From assembly GCA_036365515.1 (NCBI GenBank), contig CM070876.1, positions 172,819,978-172,883,977 on the forward strand: a stretch of 64,000 nucleotides of DNA, given 5' to 3'. The notes below the pieces were generated by a model. That model worked only from the letters and a program-made list of their open reading frames with translations. It searched no databases and was not told the origin of the DNA. Shown piece by piece: positions 49,201 to 61,086 of the stretch. The stretch is from Torymus aiolomorphi. Its lineage: Eukaryota > Arthropoda > Insecta > Hymenoptera > Torymidae. A program made the translations under genes and the position numbers. Each line of letters begins with the position of its first letter. The stretch's first letter is position 1.

Positions 49201-52088
49201 ATGTATGCTACTTGTTAAATGCTATGAACAAAATGAAGATAAAATGAAAGTTTGCAAATGCTAAGATTTGTTTATATCGAGACTGTAAATAACATGAAAC
49301 ATTGTGTAATTACAATAATAAAGTATATGTGATCCTTCATGAGCAAACATTTGAATTGCCAAGTTTTTATCCATCATATATCTCTTTTTTTTTTTCTTTT
49401 TGTTAACGTTTATCCAGTTGAAAAAAAATACAATCAAAGTTATACACCTCTCTCTCGCTTTATACAACTAAAAAAAAAACTTGTCACGCGGTAATAAATT
49501 CGACGCTTAAAACTAGCCGCCGCGCAAAACGTCACGGAAACGTTTTGCGCGCGCACTCCAGTGATAATTCGATTCGCTAAAAAAATAGGATAATATCACG
49601 CATTTACATTCGACTCCCAATCGTAGAAAAAAATAATTTTATATTACAAATTCGAAGCAATTAAGCATAATAAAAGGAAAACGATTATCAAAAACAAGAC
49701 GAGGATGACGAATGTCGAATGATAAATTTATACACATATATGTCTATACCGGTTTTTTTTCGGTGGAAAGCAAACGTTAGTTTTTTCTCCCATGTATACA
49801 AATAAATCTCTTCTTGTCTTTTCTTTCATCCACTTGAGTTTTATTTTTGTCTTCTTCTCGATCACAGCACTACGGTGTGGTACAGTTGTCGATGTGTGAA
49901 AAGTCCGCGACGGAAAGTATAATACGCTTCATCATTTTTTTTTTTCGATTCCCGGGTGAATCGGCGGTATTACATGCGAATTATATAATTCAGTCTAACA
50001 ATTTCGTCTTCGCAGCGAATATATATGTGAAACCATATACACACACGAGTTGCGCGTGCACCCGACTATACCTGTACCGCGCTAATCGTGTACACGCACA
50101 TCGACAAGTCATTATAATAGACGAAATTGGTATAAAAATTATACAATCTCTTACAAGTCTAAACGTAATTTTTCCTTCACTCGGGAAACATTCGCTCGCG
50201 AGATTAGATCGCGAGATTATTTATATTATATATATACGACGCACGAAAGAACGGATAAACGAAAATTCTAGGGAATATTATCGTAAGGCAAGTATTACAA
50301 TCTTTTTTTTTCTTCTCAAACTCGGCTCTATCAATTAATTATTTATTTTTTTTTTGTTATCTTTATGCAAATTGTCACAATAGAAATGTTCCTCCTAAAA
50401 AATCACAATCGAGTTGATTTTTTTTAGCCACAAGCAACAGACGTAATTATGAGCTTTCTTTATACAATTACAACTACTTGTTCATTGGACGGGAAAAAAA
50501 CCTGTACAAGAATTTTGACGATGTATGCACGCATGTGTGAGGGTGCACACTCTCGAGTGAAAAAGTTTACAAGATTGATTAAAAAAAATTTTTTTCCCGT
50601 CATGTGTGCGCGCGCGTGACGCCGAGTCTTATCGATCGTCGCTCGAGTCTTGTTTAGAGACGTTTTGAACAATAATAAACATGGAAGACCGTCTCGAAAC
50701 GAGAAAATGCACAACTCTCTCAAATAAAAAAATCGCGATTATATACGGGCTTGCAGCAATGGCGCAATATTAAGAAAAGAAATAGGCGCGATTAGTTTTG
50801 GCTCGGACTTTCGTGCGTTTTCTACTATTCGATAGAAATAAGGCATGTAAGCGATAATTTTTATTCAATTTAAAGGAAAAAATCTAAACGTATAAAATAT
50901 TTAATGCGCGTATTGAAAAAGTTAAAAGAATCATAAAAATCGTTAATTTTAAATAAAAGAGTTATTTAAGAAAATCAATGATAGAATATTTATATTTTAA
51001 AATAAAATTTAATCAATAATGGCACAAAAGTTTGAGTCCTTACTCTCTTGCACATACATCTTTTCGTAACATTCCGCATTTATATAGTTCAAACAACAAA
51101 AATGCTCAGAATACACTCACCACTTATACAACTATTTATATGCAATATCGTGATTAGAACATAGCAGGTTTATATAAGTTATCTAAAATCTAAAAATCCC
51201 CAAAGTAAGATGTTCTTTTTTTGTCTTTTTTTTATCATAGAAAAACCTATTGGTTATAGAAAGTAAGTAAGCATGTGCAGAATTTCTGCTGTAAAAATGA
51301 GAAAACAAAAAGAAAAGAGTCCCTTACAGCCTGAGTTAGACTTTCATTTGAGATCTTTCAAAATCCACTTGGAAAAAAGAAAAGGTAGTGATAATTGATA
51401 AATGAAAGACAGCGAGCCGATGATGGTCAGGCTCTGTAAGAATCCATAGACTAACAGCCTGTTCGAGACATTTTCATTTTGAAGGACACAATAAATTTTT
51501 CGTTTGAATTAACCCGGGTGCTCTAAATATTTAAATATTCAAATATTTAATCAAACTATAAATATCTCAATATGTAAATACTTACACCTAGAATAATTTG
51601 ATTATTTTTTTTTTCTTTAATACGATTATTACTTGACTATAATTATGTTTTGTTTTTTTTGCACGTGTTTTAATTATGCCTTACTTTGAGCTTAAAAATA
51701 AAGAAAAAGTAAAGATAAAAATATAGCTATGGAATTGTCGCGATGTGTAGTCAAGTAAACCGGGATGCCTTTGAATAAAGAGCTCAATGACTTGACTAGT
51801 TTAAAGCGAGGCTCATAAAGTCCGGCAAAAAATGATATTACAACGATTTAGTAGATTGTACAAAACAACATTAACTCCTGCTGTGATTTTTTGCTTAAGT
51901 ACACATTTGAATGATTTGCCATCATAACAGAGTATAAATATTTATCAATAAATAAAATGAAATAATTTAAACTGAAGTTATACAAAATAATCTGCTTCAG
52001 GCAGGAGACTCCATTAATTAAAATTACGATAAAAATTATTATAGATCTGGTAAACTATAATAAAATTTCTATGCATTAAATTTCCCGG

Positions 52089-52128
<40 letters not shown>

Positions 52129-52405
52129 GTATATAAACAAACACGTGCTTTCTTACTCACTTTTCTTCTTGACAATTAACACTTCTAAAAATCGGACAGC
52201 ATTAAACCTGATTTTTGTATTATTTTTTTTTTGTCTTTTTATGTGTAACTACTCTGCGCTTCTGTTTTTTGTTTTTTCACCTATTTTACGTTTATAATAT
52301 TACACCGTTAACTCGCAACGCCTAAAATTATTCGCTCAAGATAATCATTCGACTTTGAGTAGAAGAGGGAGAGGATTCTGGACATTTTAGCGACCCACGA
52401 TTTTG
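49201..52405. other. PAIP2 3' flank
   Basis: AT-rich, with a CpG-richer block at 49,490-50,760. Minus-strand AATAAA-type signals (TTTATT on +, such as 50,342) exist, but no transcript end can be chosen. A 163-residue plus frame at 49,847-50,338 has no domain and unusual Ile/Arg-rich composition. Confidence 0.5.
52090..52135. repeat. (TA)n microsatellite
   Basis: TA run with two G interruptions, in the PAIP2 3' flank. Confidence 0.95.
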
Positions 52406-53214
52406 TTATTCTGCAACGGTCACGGGCCTCCAAGATTTCGACATTTCCGTTGCTTTGAAGGATGGGACGAACTCTGCCGCGTTGGGGTTTAGCGTGCTCT
52501 GAAAACGAAATTTCATTGTTTAAGATAGTCCTTTGTATACAAAATTTGTACATTTCTCTGTCTGTGATACTGAGATTGATATAATTTACAAAAAGACAAC
52601 ACTTTTTGTGAAGAATAGAGTTGGCATTTATCAAATTTTTCATAAACAAGCTTGAAACTATTTTTAAGATTTGTAAGTATTCAAAATAAATTTTGGATAA
52701 TTATAATTTCGCAAGCTTTGATTAGAATAATAATATTCAAGGACATACCTGTTTAGCAATGTCATCGTGAACTCGCAAGCTGTTTAGTTGCTGGCACAGT
52801 TCAGCACCATTGTTTTCCGTGCTTGTGGCAGCATTCCAAGCACTGGAGGACTGATTTCTTTCGTGCTGCCTCTCTTCTTCAAGCATTGCTTCCAAGCACT
52901 CCTCCATTAGCTCTTCCTCCTCTAACTGTTGGAGTACCTATAAATAAACATTATTTTTAATCTATTTCCTGATATATAACCTTTAAATTTCCATAAATAC
53001 TTTGATCAGATTCAAAGTTGGAAAGCTATCAAAAGACTGTTTATACCTGTTTATCGAACTCCTCTTCGTTCTCCATCCACATGTACTCTGAGAAGTCCTC
53101 ATTTGCCACTGGAGCTTCAACCCCCTGCTCTCCATTTTCCAGGTAGGCAATTACTCCACTCTCGTGTCCGTAGTAACCATTACCGGACCCTCCCGTTGGG
53201 ATCTTCATTTTCAT
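52406..53214 (-). CDS. Paip2: Poly(A)-binding-protein-interacting protein 2 (PAIP2), 3 coding exons
   Basis: Small acidic translational repressor that binds PABP through two motifs and displaces it from poly(A) and eIF4G (family knowledge). On the minus strand the exons are 53214-53047, 52937-52749 and 52498-52406, giving 149 residues. Frame is kept and both introns are GT-AG. Exon 1 ends in FSEYMWMENEEEFDKQ, the hallmark start of the PAM1 region. Exon 2 continues with the acidic helix (QQLEEEELMEECLEAMLEEE). Exon 3 begins with the PAM2 motif (TLNPNAAEFVP), which binds the PABC/MLLE domain, then has a short tail and a TAA stop. The start is uncertain: the ATG at 53214 (MKMKIP) is chosen, but an in-frame ATG at 53247 would add 11 residues. 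Possible acceptors lie just upstream, implying a 5' non-coding exon. The gene converges on alpha-catenin. Confidence 0.93.
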
Positions 53215-53244
53215 ATGCTCAGCTTTGTATTCCACACTAAAACA

Positions 53245-54200
53245 CATGATGCGAGTCCTAAATTACAAATAGTGTGATTACACTGTTGTAGAAGAAAACT
53301 AGCTAGGGACAGCACAAAGGTCTTGACAACAGAAGCAGTTAGTAGGAAACTGAGGAGTCTCTATGTATCCCTTCTCCCAGTCCTGCCACTTAAAACTTTC
53401 AGAAGCCAGACGGGAGTAGGGGCCACAGTCAAGGACTACCATCGAATGCTATCAAGGTTCATTGCTCCATTTCTAGGACACCAAAGCGATCAACATAAAA
53501 AAGCATTCTACCACTGTCTTCGTATTCAAATACATCTATTGTTAGAGAACATGTAAAGCGCCTTATGAATATATAACACCACATTATCAGCTCTCAGCAC
53601 ATTCCCATCTATACTCAATGAAAAATGTTCGCAGTCACACTCACACACATATACGCTCGCATTCTTCCAGTCACTCTCTTGCACAATCCAAAAATCAACC
53701 TAAAATCCGCACCACACAAACAGCAGCAGTAGCAGCAGCAGTGTCAGTAGCTCGCACCGGACGTCGAGTGAAATTTTTTCATCGACCCGATCGAGGCCAC
53801 CGCACGCACACTTATACACACACTCAAACGCTCCGCACGCATACACTTACACCCACGCTCGGAAGAAGAAGACGCGAAAAGTCAGTCCGCCGAAGGGAAT
53901 AATGTACGTATATATAGGTATAAAAGCGTCGCAACTGTCGCAAGAGCAATATATATACATATATATCAAAAGAATAAAGTACATCGACGACGACGGTGAA
54001 GGTTGCTGACCAGACTCAACCTTGGGCTCCTCTCTCTTTTCGGGTTCCGCGTCTCTGTCTATATACACGCCCGCTCTATCTCTCTCTTTCGCTCTCTCGC
54101 CTTGAGAGCAACCAGCCGCCACGACCGCGCCTCGCACACGTACACGATACTCACACAGTCGCGCGCGCGTGAAAAACTCTCTCGCGGCCCGCGGGGCGCT
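53245..54200 (-). promoter_or_regulatory. PAIP2 upstream region with possible 5' UTR exon
   Basis: Sequence 5' of PAIP2 on the minus strand. Pyrimidine-rich acceptors lie near 53238 and 53265, and a GTAAGT donor (reverse complement of 53845-53850) could end a non-coding first exon in the CpG-rich block at 53,850-54,200. The sense is inferred from the gene structure only. A CAG run at 53721-53740 and TATA/GTATATA stretches at 53910-53970 are also present. Confidence 0.3.
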
Positions 54201-54314
54201 GCGCTGTGCTGCATTTTTTAAAAGGCCACCAGCAGCGCTGAGTTATCCCAGAGCATCTGCATGTGTGTGTGTGTGTGTATGTTTACGCGCGTGTGCGGTA
54301 TAAATTAAAGGGAA

Positions 54315-54317
<3 letters not shown>

Positions 54318-54403
<86 letters not shown>
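54318..54403. repeat. (GA)n microsatellite, 86 bp
   Basis: Uninterrupted GA units. Overlapping frames encode only Arg-Glu or Ser-Leu. Confidence 0.97.
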
Positions 54404-54405
<2 letters not shown>

Positions 54406-57400
54406 GCTGGTACACGAGAGGAAGGGAGTCGGTATTTTTGGGGTTTTCTTCGAGGAGAGTTGGGTAATTGGTTATTGATTTTCGGGCTTAAAGAGGCGAC
54501 GTGTTTTTCAAGGAAGTTGGTAGTTGCAAAAGAACGGTAATTGTTCCCCAGCCACGCACAGTGTTTAAAAATAACTCTCATCGAGTCATAAAATATTAAT
54601 AATTGCACTCTGTCCTACTACCGACGATGTTTACAGTCATCCTCCTAACATACGCGTTGCATAACAATTATTACAAGCGTGTATGGTAAATATTCCGCGA
54701 CAAAGCCCGCGCAAGACAGCGATAATAAGCAGAAGTAAAATTCAGCGATGTGGGTTGCGTAAAAATGACAGCGATAACTTGCTAATGTAAAACGATGCCT
54801 TATTTACGGGCGACTATTTTCTTCGACACACAAAACCAGCGCACATACGACTATGACCCGGCCGGCGACTTATTTTCGCCAAGGAGAAAAAGCATCGTGA
54901 TTACCTCATATGGCGCCTTTATTACGGCATACATGTCCAATGTAATGACATTTATACGCAACGCATGTTCGCGCGTATAGCCTTTCTTTTTCGCTGCCCG
55001 AGTTTGCTTTCTGATTTTTCTTGTTTTTTTTTCTTTTGGCGTTGTGGTTCGGCTAATGGATATAGGTAGAGGTAGTTGAGTAGCTTTTTGTTGTACATTT
55101 TATTTATCTATAGTCGGGGACAAATATTGTTTCTAATCTTATCGGTTTTCCCATTTTTCCTCTATCCCTTATGTATTTTAGTTTTACTTTCTTATGCGCC
55201 TTTGGCAGTTTATTATTTCAGTTTCTATTCATGATCAATATTTTTGTATTTTAATAGCTGTACTTATTATTTATCATTTTGATGACGCAGCAACTTGATG
55301 CGACTGTAAGTTTATGCTTGTTTACAGTGTGCGAAATGACAGTAAAATGTGTGAAATTACTTCTCCCTTGTTTTCACAAAAGAGTCAGTGTTTCAGTCGA
55401 ATTATCGTAATTACCGAATTATTCAATTTTTATCAATCATGGCGTGTTTACATACGATATCGACAATAAAAACATCATTTTCGAAGCTCTTAAGGTCAAC
55501 AAATCATAATTAAATGCCGTATAATCTTATCTTATCCCGTTATGATCAATTCGCGCGAAAGAACCCAGATTAATTGTCAAAGTCGCTTTAAACTACCCAT
55601 GTTCCATGCCAATCATTGTTACAAGCTACCTAATAGATAAGCCAACTTTATTATCGCGATAACTTTTAAGGTTTTACCACTCATCAAAACAATAAACCCT
55701 ATTTCAGTGTGTTTACGCTACAGTCTAGATACAAAGCGCAGCGCTAACATTCAAACTCAAGGTTAGATACAAAATTCAATTCGTATATATAGCTTTCAAA
55801 TGAAATTCGTCTCTTTGTTCGAAAATGTATGCGCGGGGCTGATATACTCGTTATCGTTATGCAAAGCTCGTCAATTGAAAAATTACGAAGACATTCCGAT
55901 TCAGTTATTATTCATCAAAACAACAGGCAGTTATCCGTACTGTTATTTACGACGTAAAAAAAAAATTCAGAATCACTACCTTCATTCCAGCGAACCGACA
56001 ATTTTTAGAAGGTAAGTATAATCGGTCTCAATCGCGCGGGCCCACGATTGCGTAATCGCTATCCTATACATAATACTCCAAAACAAAGCGCGCCACGCAG
56101 ACAGACCACACAACGCACGCACGCTCCTCTCTCGTCGGACGACATGTCGCGCTCTTTCTCTCGTTCGCGCAGCTGCGCAAATGTACCTCCACCTCCTCGG
56201 CGTCTTCATCGCACGCATCTGCCTCCTACTGCTGCTGTACGTTTCGACCAATTTTCCATTTTTCCGTCCCGGCTCACTGAGAATTTTGAGATTTCGTCGA
56301 AAAGAACCGAAACACTAACCGCACGCTGCTCCTGCTGCTGCTATTGTATGCGTGTGTACAGGCTAGATACGACGGCGACGGCCGCCGCACCATTTTGAGA
56401 AGCGGCGGCGGCGGTGGCAGCTGGTGCGTCGCGCGATTGTTTACGTTCGACGACGATGAGCTTTCGGAGCGGCTTTTTTTCTCTCTTTTCGACCATATGG
56501 GCAAAACGAACCGCCTGTGTTTTCAGTGTCGAAATTAATTGGAATGCGTGTTCGCGCTCGCACGGAATTTATCAATAGCGTCGCGCGCGCGCGCGAAAGT
56601 AGGCTAAATGCGAGTGAGGTCGGTCGGTTTTCCTGCGGCTTTTTGCACTTCGTTTAATTTATTGCTCACAGCTAGTATATATATACGGTCTTTTAATAGA
56701 CGTCGACGACGAGAAAAATTTCAATGCCCATGAAAATAAAACTAATGCATTATTTATGAATTGGAATATATATATGCAGATGTGCGGATTTCTAATCACA
56801 TTATTATTATTATTATTATTCAACGTAATAGCTTCGCGCTGGATTATAGGATACGAAATTCGATTAAAGCCCATCGCGCGGATGACATCTGCGACAAGGT
56901 CCGGTATATCGGCGACCCCAAATACGCGTCTCCTATACGCGCAATCTCCATGCAAATCCGTGGCAGCCTCCCCCAACTTTCCCACCCGCCAATCACCTCC
57001 GCCTAGATGACGGTGGCGGCCGTCGATCCCTGCAACGCGCACGCCTATCTGCACCGCGAATCGAGTGTCCCTACGGTCGCGACGATGAGTCATCAGCCTT
57101 TTTAATCAATCTCTATATCTCTCCCTCGCTCGCTCTCCCTGCGTTTTACATAATTTGCTAACTACAACACCCAAACTGCGCCTCGACTCTCTTTCTCTCT
57201 CCGATCTATAAATAACCCTGCTGCGACGCTCTCTCTCTGTTTCCTTACGCATAATTTCAATGCGGAGAGAGAGAGAGAGAGAGAGATATTCGCGACGAGC
57301 CAACGGAAAATCGTGACCCCTGGCAGCAATAAACGTATACACATCACGTAAACAAACTCTCGCTCGCTCGCGCCATTTCGGAGCCAAAAGCAAACAGAGC

Positions 57401-58802
57401 CGTCACCGCCGCCGCGCTCTTCCTGTATATCTGAGGCACCTGCAGCAGCGCTCGCTCGCGTTATTATATTTTATTCGCCTTTCTCGCGAGCGAACGCGTA
57501 CGTAGGTGGACGTGTGTGTATATATATATATATATCGCTATGCATCGCGGGTGTATATGTAATAGCGTATAGGAGGGAGAGGAGGGATATAATATGCTGG
57601 ATGTCCATTTTCTCTCTCTCGCGCGGCGAGCGATACGACGCGCACGAAAATGTCGACGGCGCTGCAGAATAAAAGGAGAAAAACATCCGCCGCGTCCTGG
57701 TAACAGCCGTTAGCTCCGCGCCAATACGACGCAAAACGTAGCCTCCTGCCGCCGCCGTGGGTGTACACGTATATACGTGCGTCCATTACAGACCCAGCGG
57801 ACATACCTATATATATGCGCATAGATAGACACAAGACATAAGCAAACACAGTAGATAGACACACATACAGACACTCGACGTTGATTATTATGCACACCCA
57901 CCCACCCACACACACACAAACTTTACTCACCTCGGTTGCGCAAGAAATATTAACGGATGAAGCACAAGCTCGTCCGCGAGTGATATTATTATCCGAATTA
58001 TATCCAGAAGGTGTGCCGTTAAACGACGACTGCGGCAACGACGATTGTGGAATATATAAAAATTGATGGTGGGTGTCGGTGTGCGTGTGTGTATATATAT
58101 ATGTATAGGTATATATAACTGCGGGGAGAGCCAGGAGGCGAGTTTAAAGAGAAACGAGTTCACTGCTTGGCTGCTGCTGCGACTATGCGCGCGCGGGTCG
58201 TTGCTGCTGCTTTCTTTCTCTTCTGCGCCGCGCCGCGTTTCCTCTCTCGCCGCCGCGTCGACGTCGTCGAATTCCCCCCTCCTGCTCCCCCTATATACAC
58301 GCTTGTATATACGCTTTATTCGAGAGCCGTGCCGCGCAAGGTTCTGGTTTATTTGGGGGGAGCTCGGTTTTCCGGCCGCCCTGGCGTACGCGACCGACAG
58401 CCTGACCGTAAGAGTGACCGAGGTGTATATGCGGATGCGACGTGGATCCGTTGACGAGAAGTGTAGGTATATCGATGGTAGTAACTGGTGTAAGGAGTCG
58501 GGGGATTGATTTTTGTGGGGGTGGTGAATTTTTGAGTTGGGCGTTTTGGAGGTGGGGAGATGCGTGTTCAGTTTTCAGTACTGCAGTATGCATTGTAATA
58601 ATAATTAAATATGTATGAGGTGTAGGGTGTAACGGGGTGTGGGTGGGGTGTTGTATCTATTATATACATTAAATTATTATTGGCGGTTTGATAGATGTTG
58701 ACTGGTTTTTTAATTTTTAATGTCGGTATCAATTGAAAATTCCAGTAATTTTATTGACTGTAATTTATAAATTTTCGTTTTTGTATCTAAAAAACTGTTT
58801 TT
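54404..58802. other. Gene-free, CpG-rich and microsatellite-rich region
   Basis: CpG-rich blocks (56,020-56,640, 57,000-58,500) alternate with AT-rich stretches (55,020-55,800). Motifs such as GTAAATATT (54,685) and TAAT sites suggest regulatory DNA (inference). A plus frame 55,800-56,015 ends at a consensus donor (GAAG|GTAAGT), but no partner exon was found. Confidence 0.5.
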
Positions 58803-59643
58803 TATGTGACAAAATGTACAAATTCAATTAGTATTGGGACTTGCTCCGAAATTTTCAAAATGGAGCACTAACGCCTCTCTTTGTTCTCTGCTCACTTCCT
58901 TTGTGCATTTATAACTTTTAAGATTGAAAGAATACTAAAAAAATGTATTTATAAAAAAAGGTTCTAACTTATAGGTAGAATGATTTGAAAAAAAAAATCA
59001 TCGTTTAATCTTACACTATACTAATTTTTTATTAACTGAAATGCATTGTTCCTTTTTCATGATGACATAATAAACTATTAAGTCCGTTTTTCTTATACTT
59101 TTGAAGAAATGTTATTACATGTTAAAGTTAATTTTTAATTAAAATTATTCAATTTCAATTCGAATGACATTAAATTTACGTAAATAAATACATGTTCTCA
59201 TAAAAAACTATGATCAGCTTTGACAGTTTCGGACTTTAAGTAAAGTCATCTTACAGTGGTCGTCTGTTCGTTTCTCATTCATTTTTGTGGACTTTGCCGG
59301 CATGTGCTACCACCTACAACAGCGAGTTTCGCTTGGCGCGAAATTTCGATTTACTTTTTCCACTTGGCGTAGCTGCACTATGTCAATCATAGTTAAAGGA
59401 AAATTGTCGAATTAATAATTATACTCATTTAATTTTTACTTCAACTATTTTGATTCTTATGAATTAAATGTGATTATTCAAGTAACTATTTAATTTTGAT
59501 TTCATTTTTTGTACTGCTAATAATTCATTCGAATGAAAGAAAAGAAAAATAGAGTTTAAAGAAAAACGATTAAAATTCATAGGCAAACATAGCAATAATC
59601 CGCAAATTCGATTTTTTTCTTATTTCGGAGCATTTGTCACATA
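58803..59643. mobile_element. Possible TIR element, TATGTGAC...GTCACATA
   Basis: TATGTGACAAA at the left and the inverse TTTGTCACATA at the right; both ends are followed inward by CTCCGAAAT (left near 58,840) or its inverse (ATTTCGGAG, 59,622). No coding capacity is seen. Boundaries are tentative. Confidence 0.4.
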
Positions 59644-60580
59644 GGTATGTCGGATATTTTAACTATAGCAAGATAACGTGTAATATACATGATAATTATA
59701 ACTTATAATAAAATTTATAAAATTATAACTTATATATAAAATTTTTTATGAAAGACTTTCACATATTTATAAACAATTGATTGTAACTTTTCAGGTTTAG
59801 ATAATTTTCTAATTTTTCCTGTGGTAACTACCCCTGAAATTGAACAAGGAGCAACATGATCGTTTTGAAATCTAAATTAGATAAAAACTCAAAATGATTG
59901 TCATATTTTGTTGAATTTTCTTCTAGGTGACGGTAATTAGTTTAAATAATAATTAAATCTCGTTAAATTTTTTTTTCGTCATTTTAACACTTCTACCTTC
60001 AATATATGTCGTTGCTTGTATCATGGAATGTGTAAAAATCATTGTAAAAAATTCTTTAAGCTGACGTCAATCAAAACCCCCGAACCTTCTTAAGTGAATG
60101 CTAGACCCACTTTGCGTCTCTCACTCGGTACTTAACTACGCTATAGAACGTGTAATTCTCAAACATTCATACCAAATTAATAAATGTGACTTTCCTAAGC
60201 AAATAATATTATTGATGATTTTGTAATAAACAATTGAGCATTATAATTAATATAAGGTAATAATGACATATTTTTCTCATCCACCAGAAAATTCTGTCTA
60301 TATTGAATTTTTTTATCGAAGCATTAAAAATGATGAATATGCTTAATTAGTTCAAGAGATATTTAATTTATTATATTATATCAAATTTATTTGATGGAAT
60401 ACTGGAGAAAATATTAAGGAGAGCTTTCTAACCGTTTAAACGTTTGCGCCACAGATCAGCTCAGTGCCACTGCGCAGACGCACCGGATCACCTCGCGACT
60501 ACCGCTCGTAACCGCCAGGCGGCGTAAACAATCCTGCACGTGAAAAAACGTTTTCCAGGACATATAAGAGCCTGCAAAAG
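59644..60580. other. AT-rich stretch with a dispersed repeat copy
   Basis: 59,785-60,090 resembles 35,545-35,880 (CCCCTGAAATT(G/A)AACAAGGA and the GGAATGTGTAAA block). No gene is supported. Confidence 0.5.
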
Positions 60581-60597
60581 TTGCAGCAGCATTACTT

Positions 60598-60914
60598 AAG
60601 ATAAATGGGTTTTTACTCCTAGCGAGGTTTTTCCCCATTCTACACTCCACATAGTAGTCCAGCCATACAATCGTTTTTGCTCTATAACTTCTGATAGTGT
60701 GGAAATGCCCTCACAGGGTAACGCACAACTTCCTCTTTTTGATTTCCTTCTTTAAGGAGAGGTAACTGGAATCGCCCAGGCTCCTCCTACGTGGATTCAT
60801 TTCTACGTAAGGGGCTCCTGGACGGTGATCCGGGCAGGCTGTACCTCACTGGTAGGGGGCGACGGAGGGGGGCCCCCACCATCCCTTCTTCCTTCTTTCT
60901 TCTTCTTCTTCTTC
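60598..60914 (+). mobile_element. Retroposon insertion with 17-bp target-site duplication
   Basis: TTGCAGCAGCATTACTT occurs exactly at 60581-60597 and 60915-60931, bracketing 317 bp that ends in a (TTC)n-type tail (60886-60914). A target duplication of that length plus a microsatellite tail is the mark of LINE-machinery retroposition. I see no tRNA, 5S or 7SL promoter in the head, so it is either an unassigned SINE or a 5'-truncated LINE end. Confidence 0.75.
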
Positions 60915-60934
60915 TTGCAGCAGCATTACTTTTT

Positions 60935-60960
60935 GGTCTTTTGGCTAAGAGATCGAAGTG
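60935..60960 (+). other. U2-snRNA 5'-end-like sequence
   Basis: GGTCTTTTGGCTAAGAGATC continuing GAAGTG resembles the conserved U2 snRNA 5' segment (CTTTTGGCTAAGATC then AAGTGT) with a 2-nt insertion. The branch-site pairing and Sm regions of U2 do not follow, so it is not a U2 gene. It may be a U2 fragment, or chance similarity. Confidence 0.35.
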
Positions 60961-60986
60961 TATGAAAAGTGCTATTGGAACGCTAA

Positions 60987-61086
60987 GGTAAAGAGTTGGC
61001 CACCTCAGAGCACATGTTTGCCACTCTCGTCTTCAGCTCGGGTGCATGGCAATTTCCACGTGCTCTGGACTGGCCAACTCTTTACC
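60987..61086 (+). other. 100-nt long hairpin, possible structured RNA
   Basis: GGTAAAGAGTTGGCCA (60987-61002) pairs perfectly with TGGCCAACTCTTTACC (61071-61086). Inside, AGAGCAC pairs with GTGCTCT and TTGCCA with TGGCAA, giving three stacked helices with small internal loops. It has precursor-microRNA-like dimensions. No expression evidence is available from sequence. Confidence 0.4.

Noticed and set aside
49847..50338. 163-residue plus frame
   Set aside because: Lies in the PAIP2 3' flank and has no domain or codon bias like the real genes.
53323..53556. 77-residue frame upstream of PAIP2
   Set aside because: No similarity recognised; overlaps the likely PAIP2 5' region on the opposite strand.
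54243..54608. Frame of 121 residues on the minus strand
   Set aside because: Driven by the (GA)n and (GT)n microsatellites; no domain.
55800..56015. 71-residue frame ending at a consensus splice donor
   Set aside because: No partner exon found. Donor-like sequences are expected by chance; kept only as a note.
60770..60790. Resemblance of GGAATCGCCCAGGCTCC to Alu/7SL sequence
   Set aside because: Too short, and 7SL-derived SINEs are not expected in insects; taken as chance.
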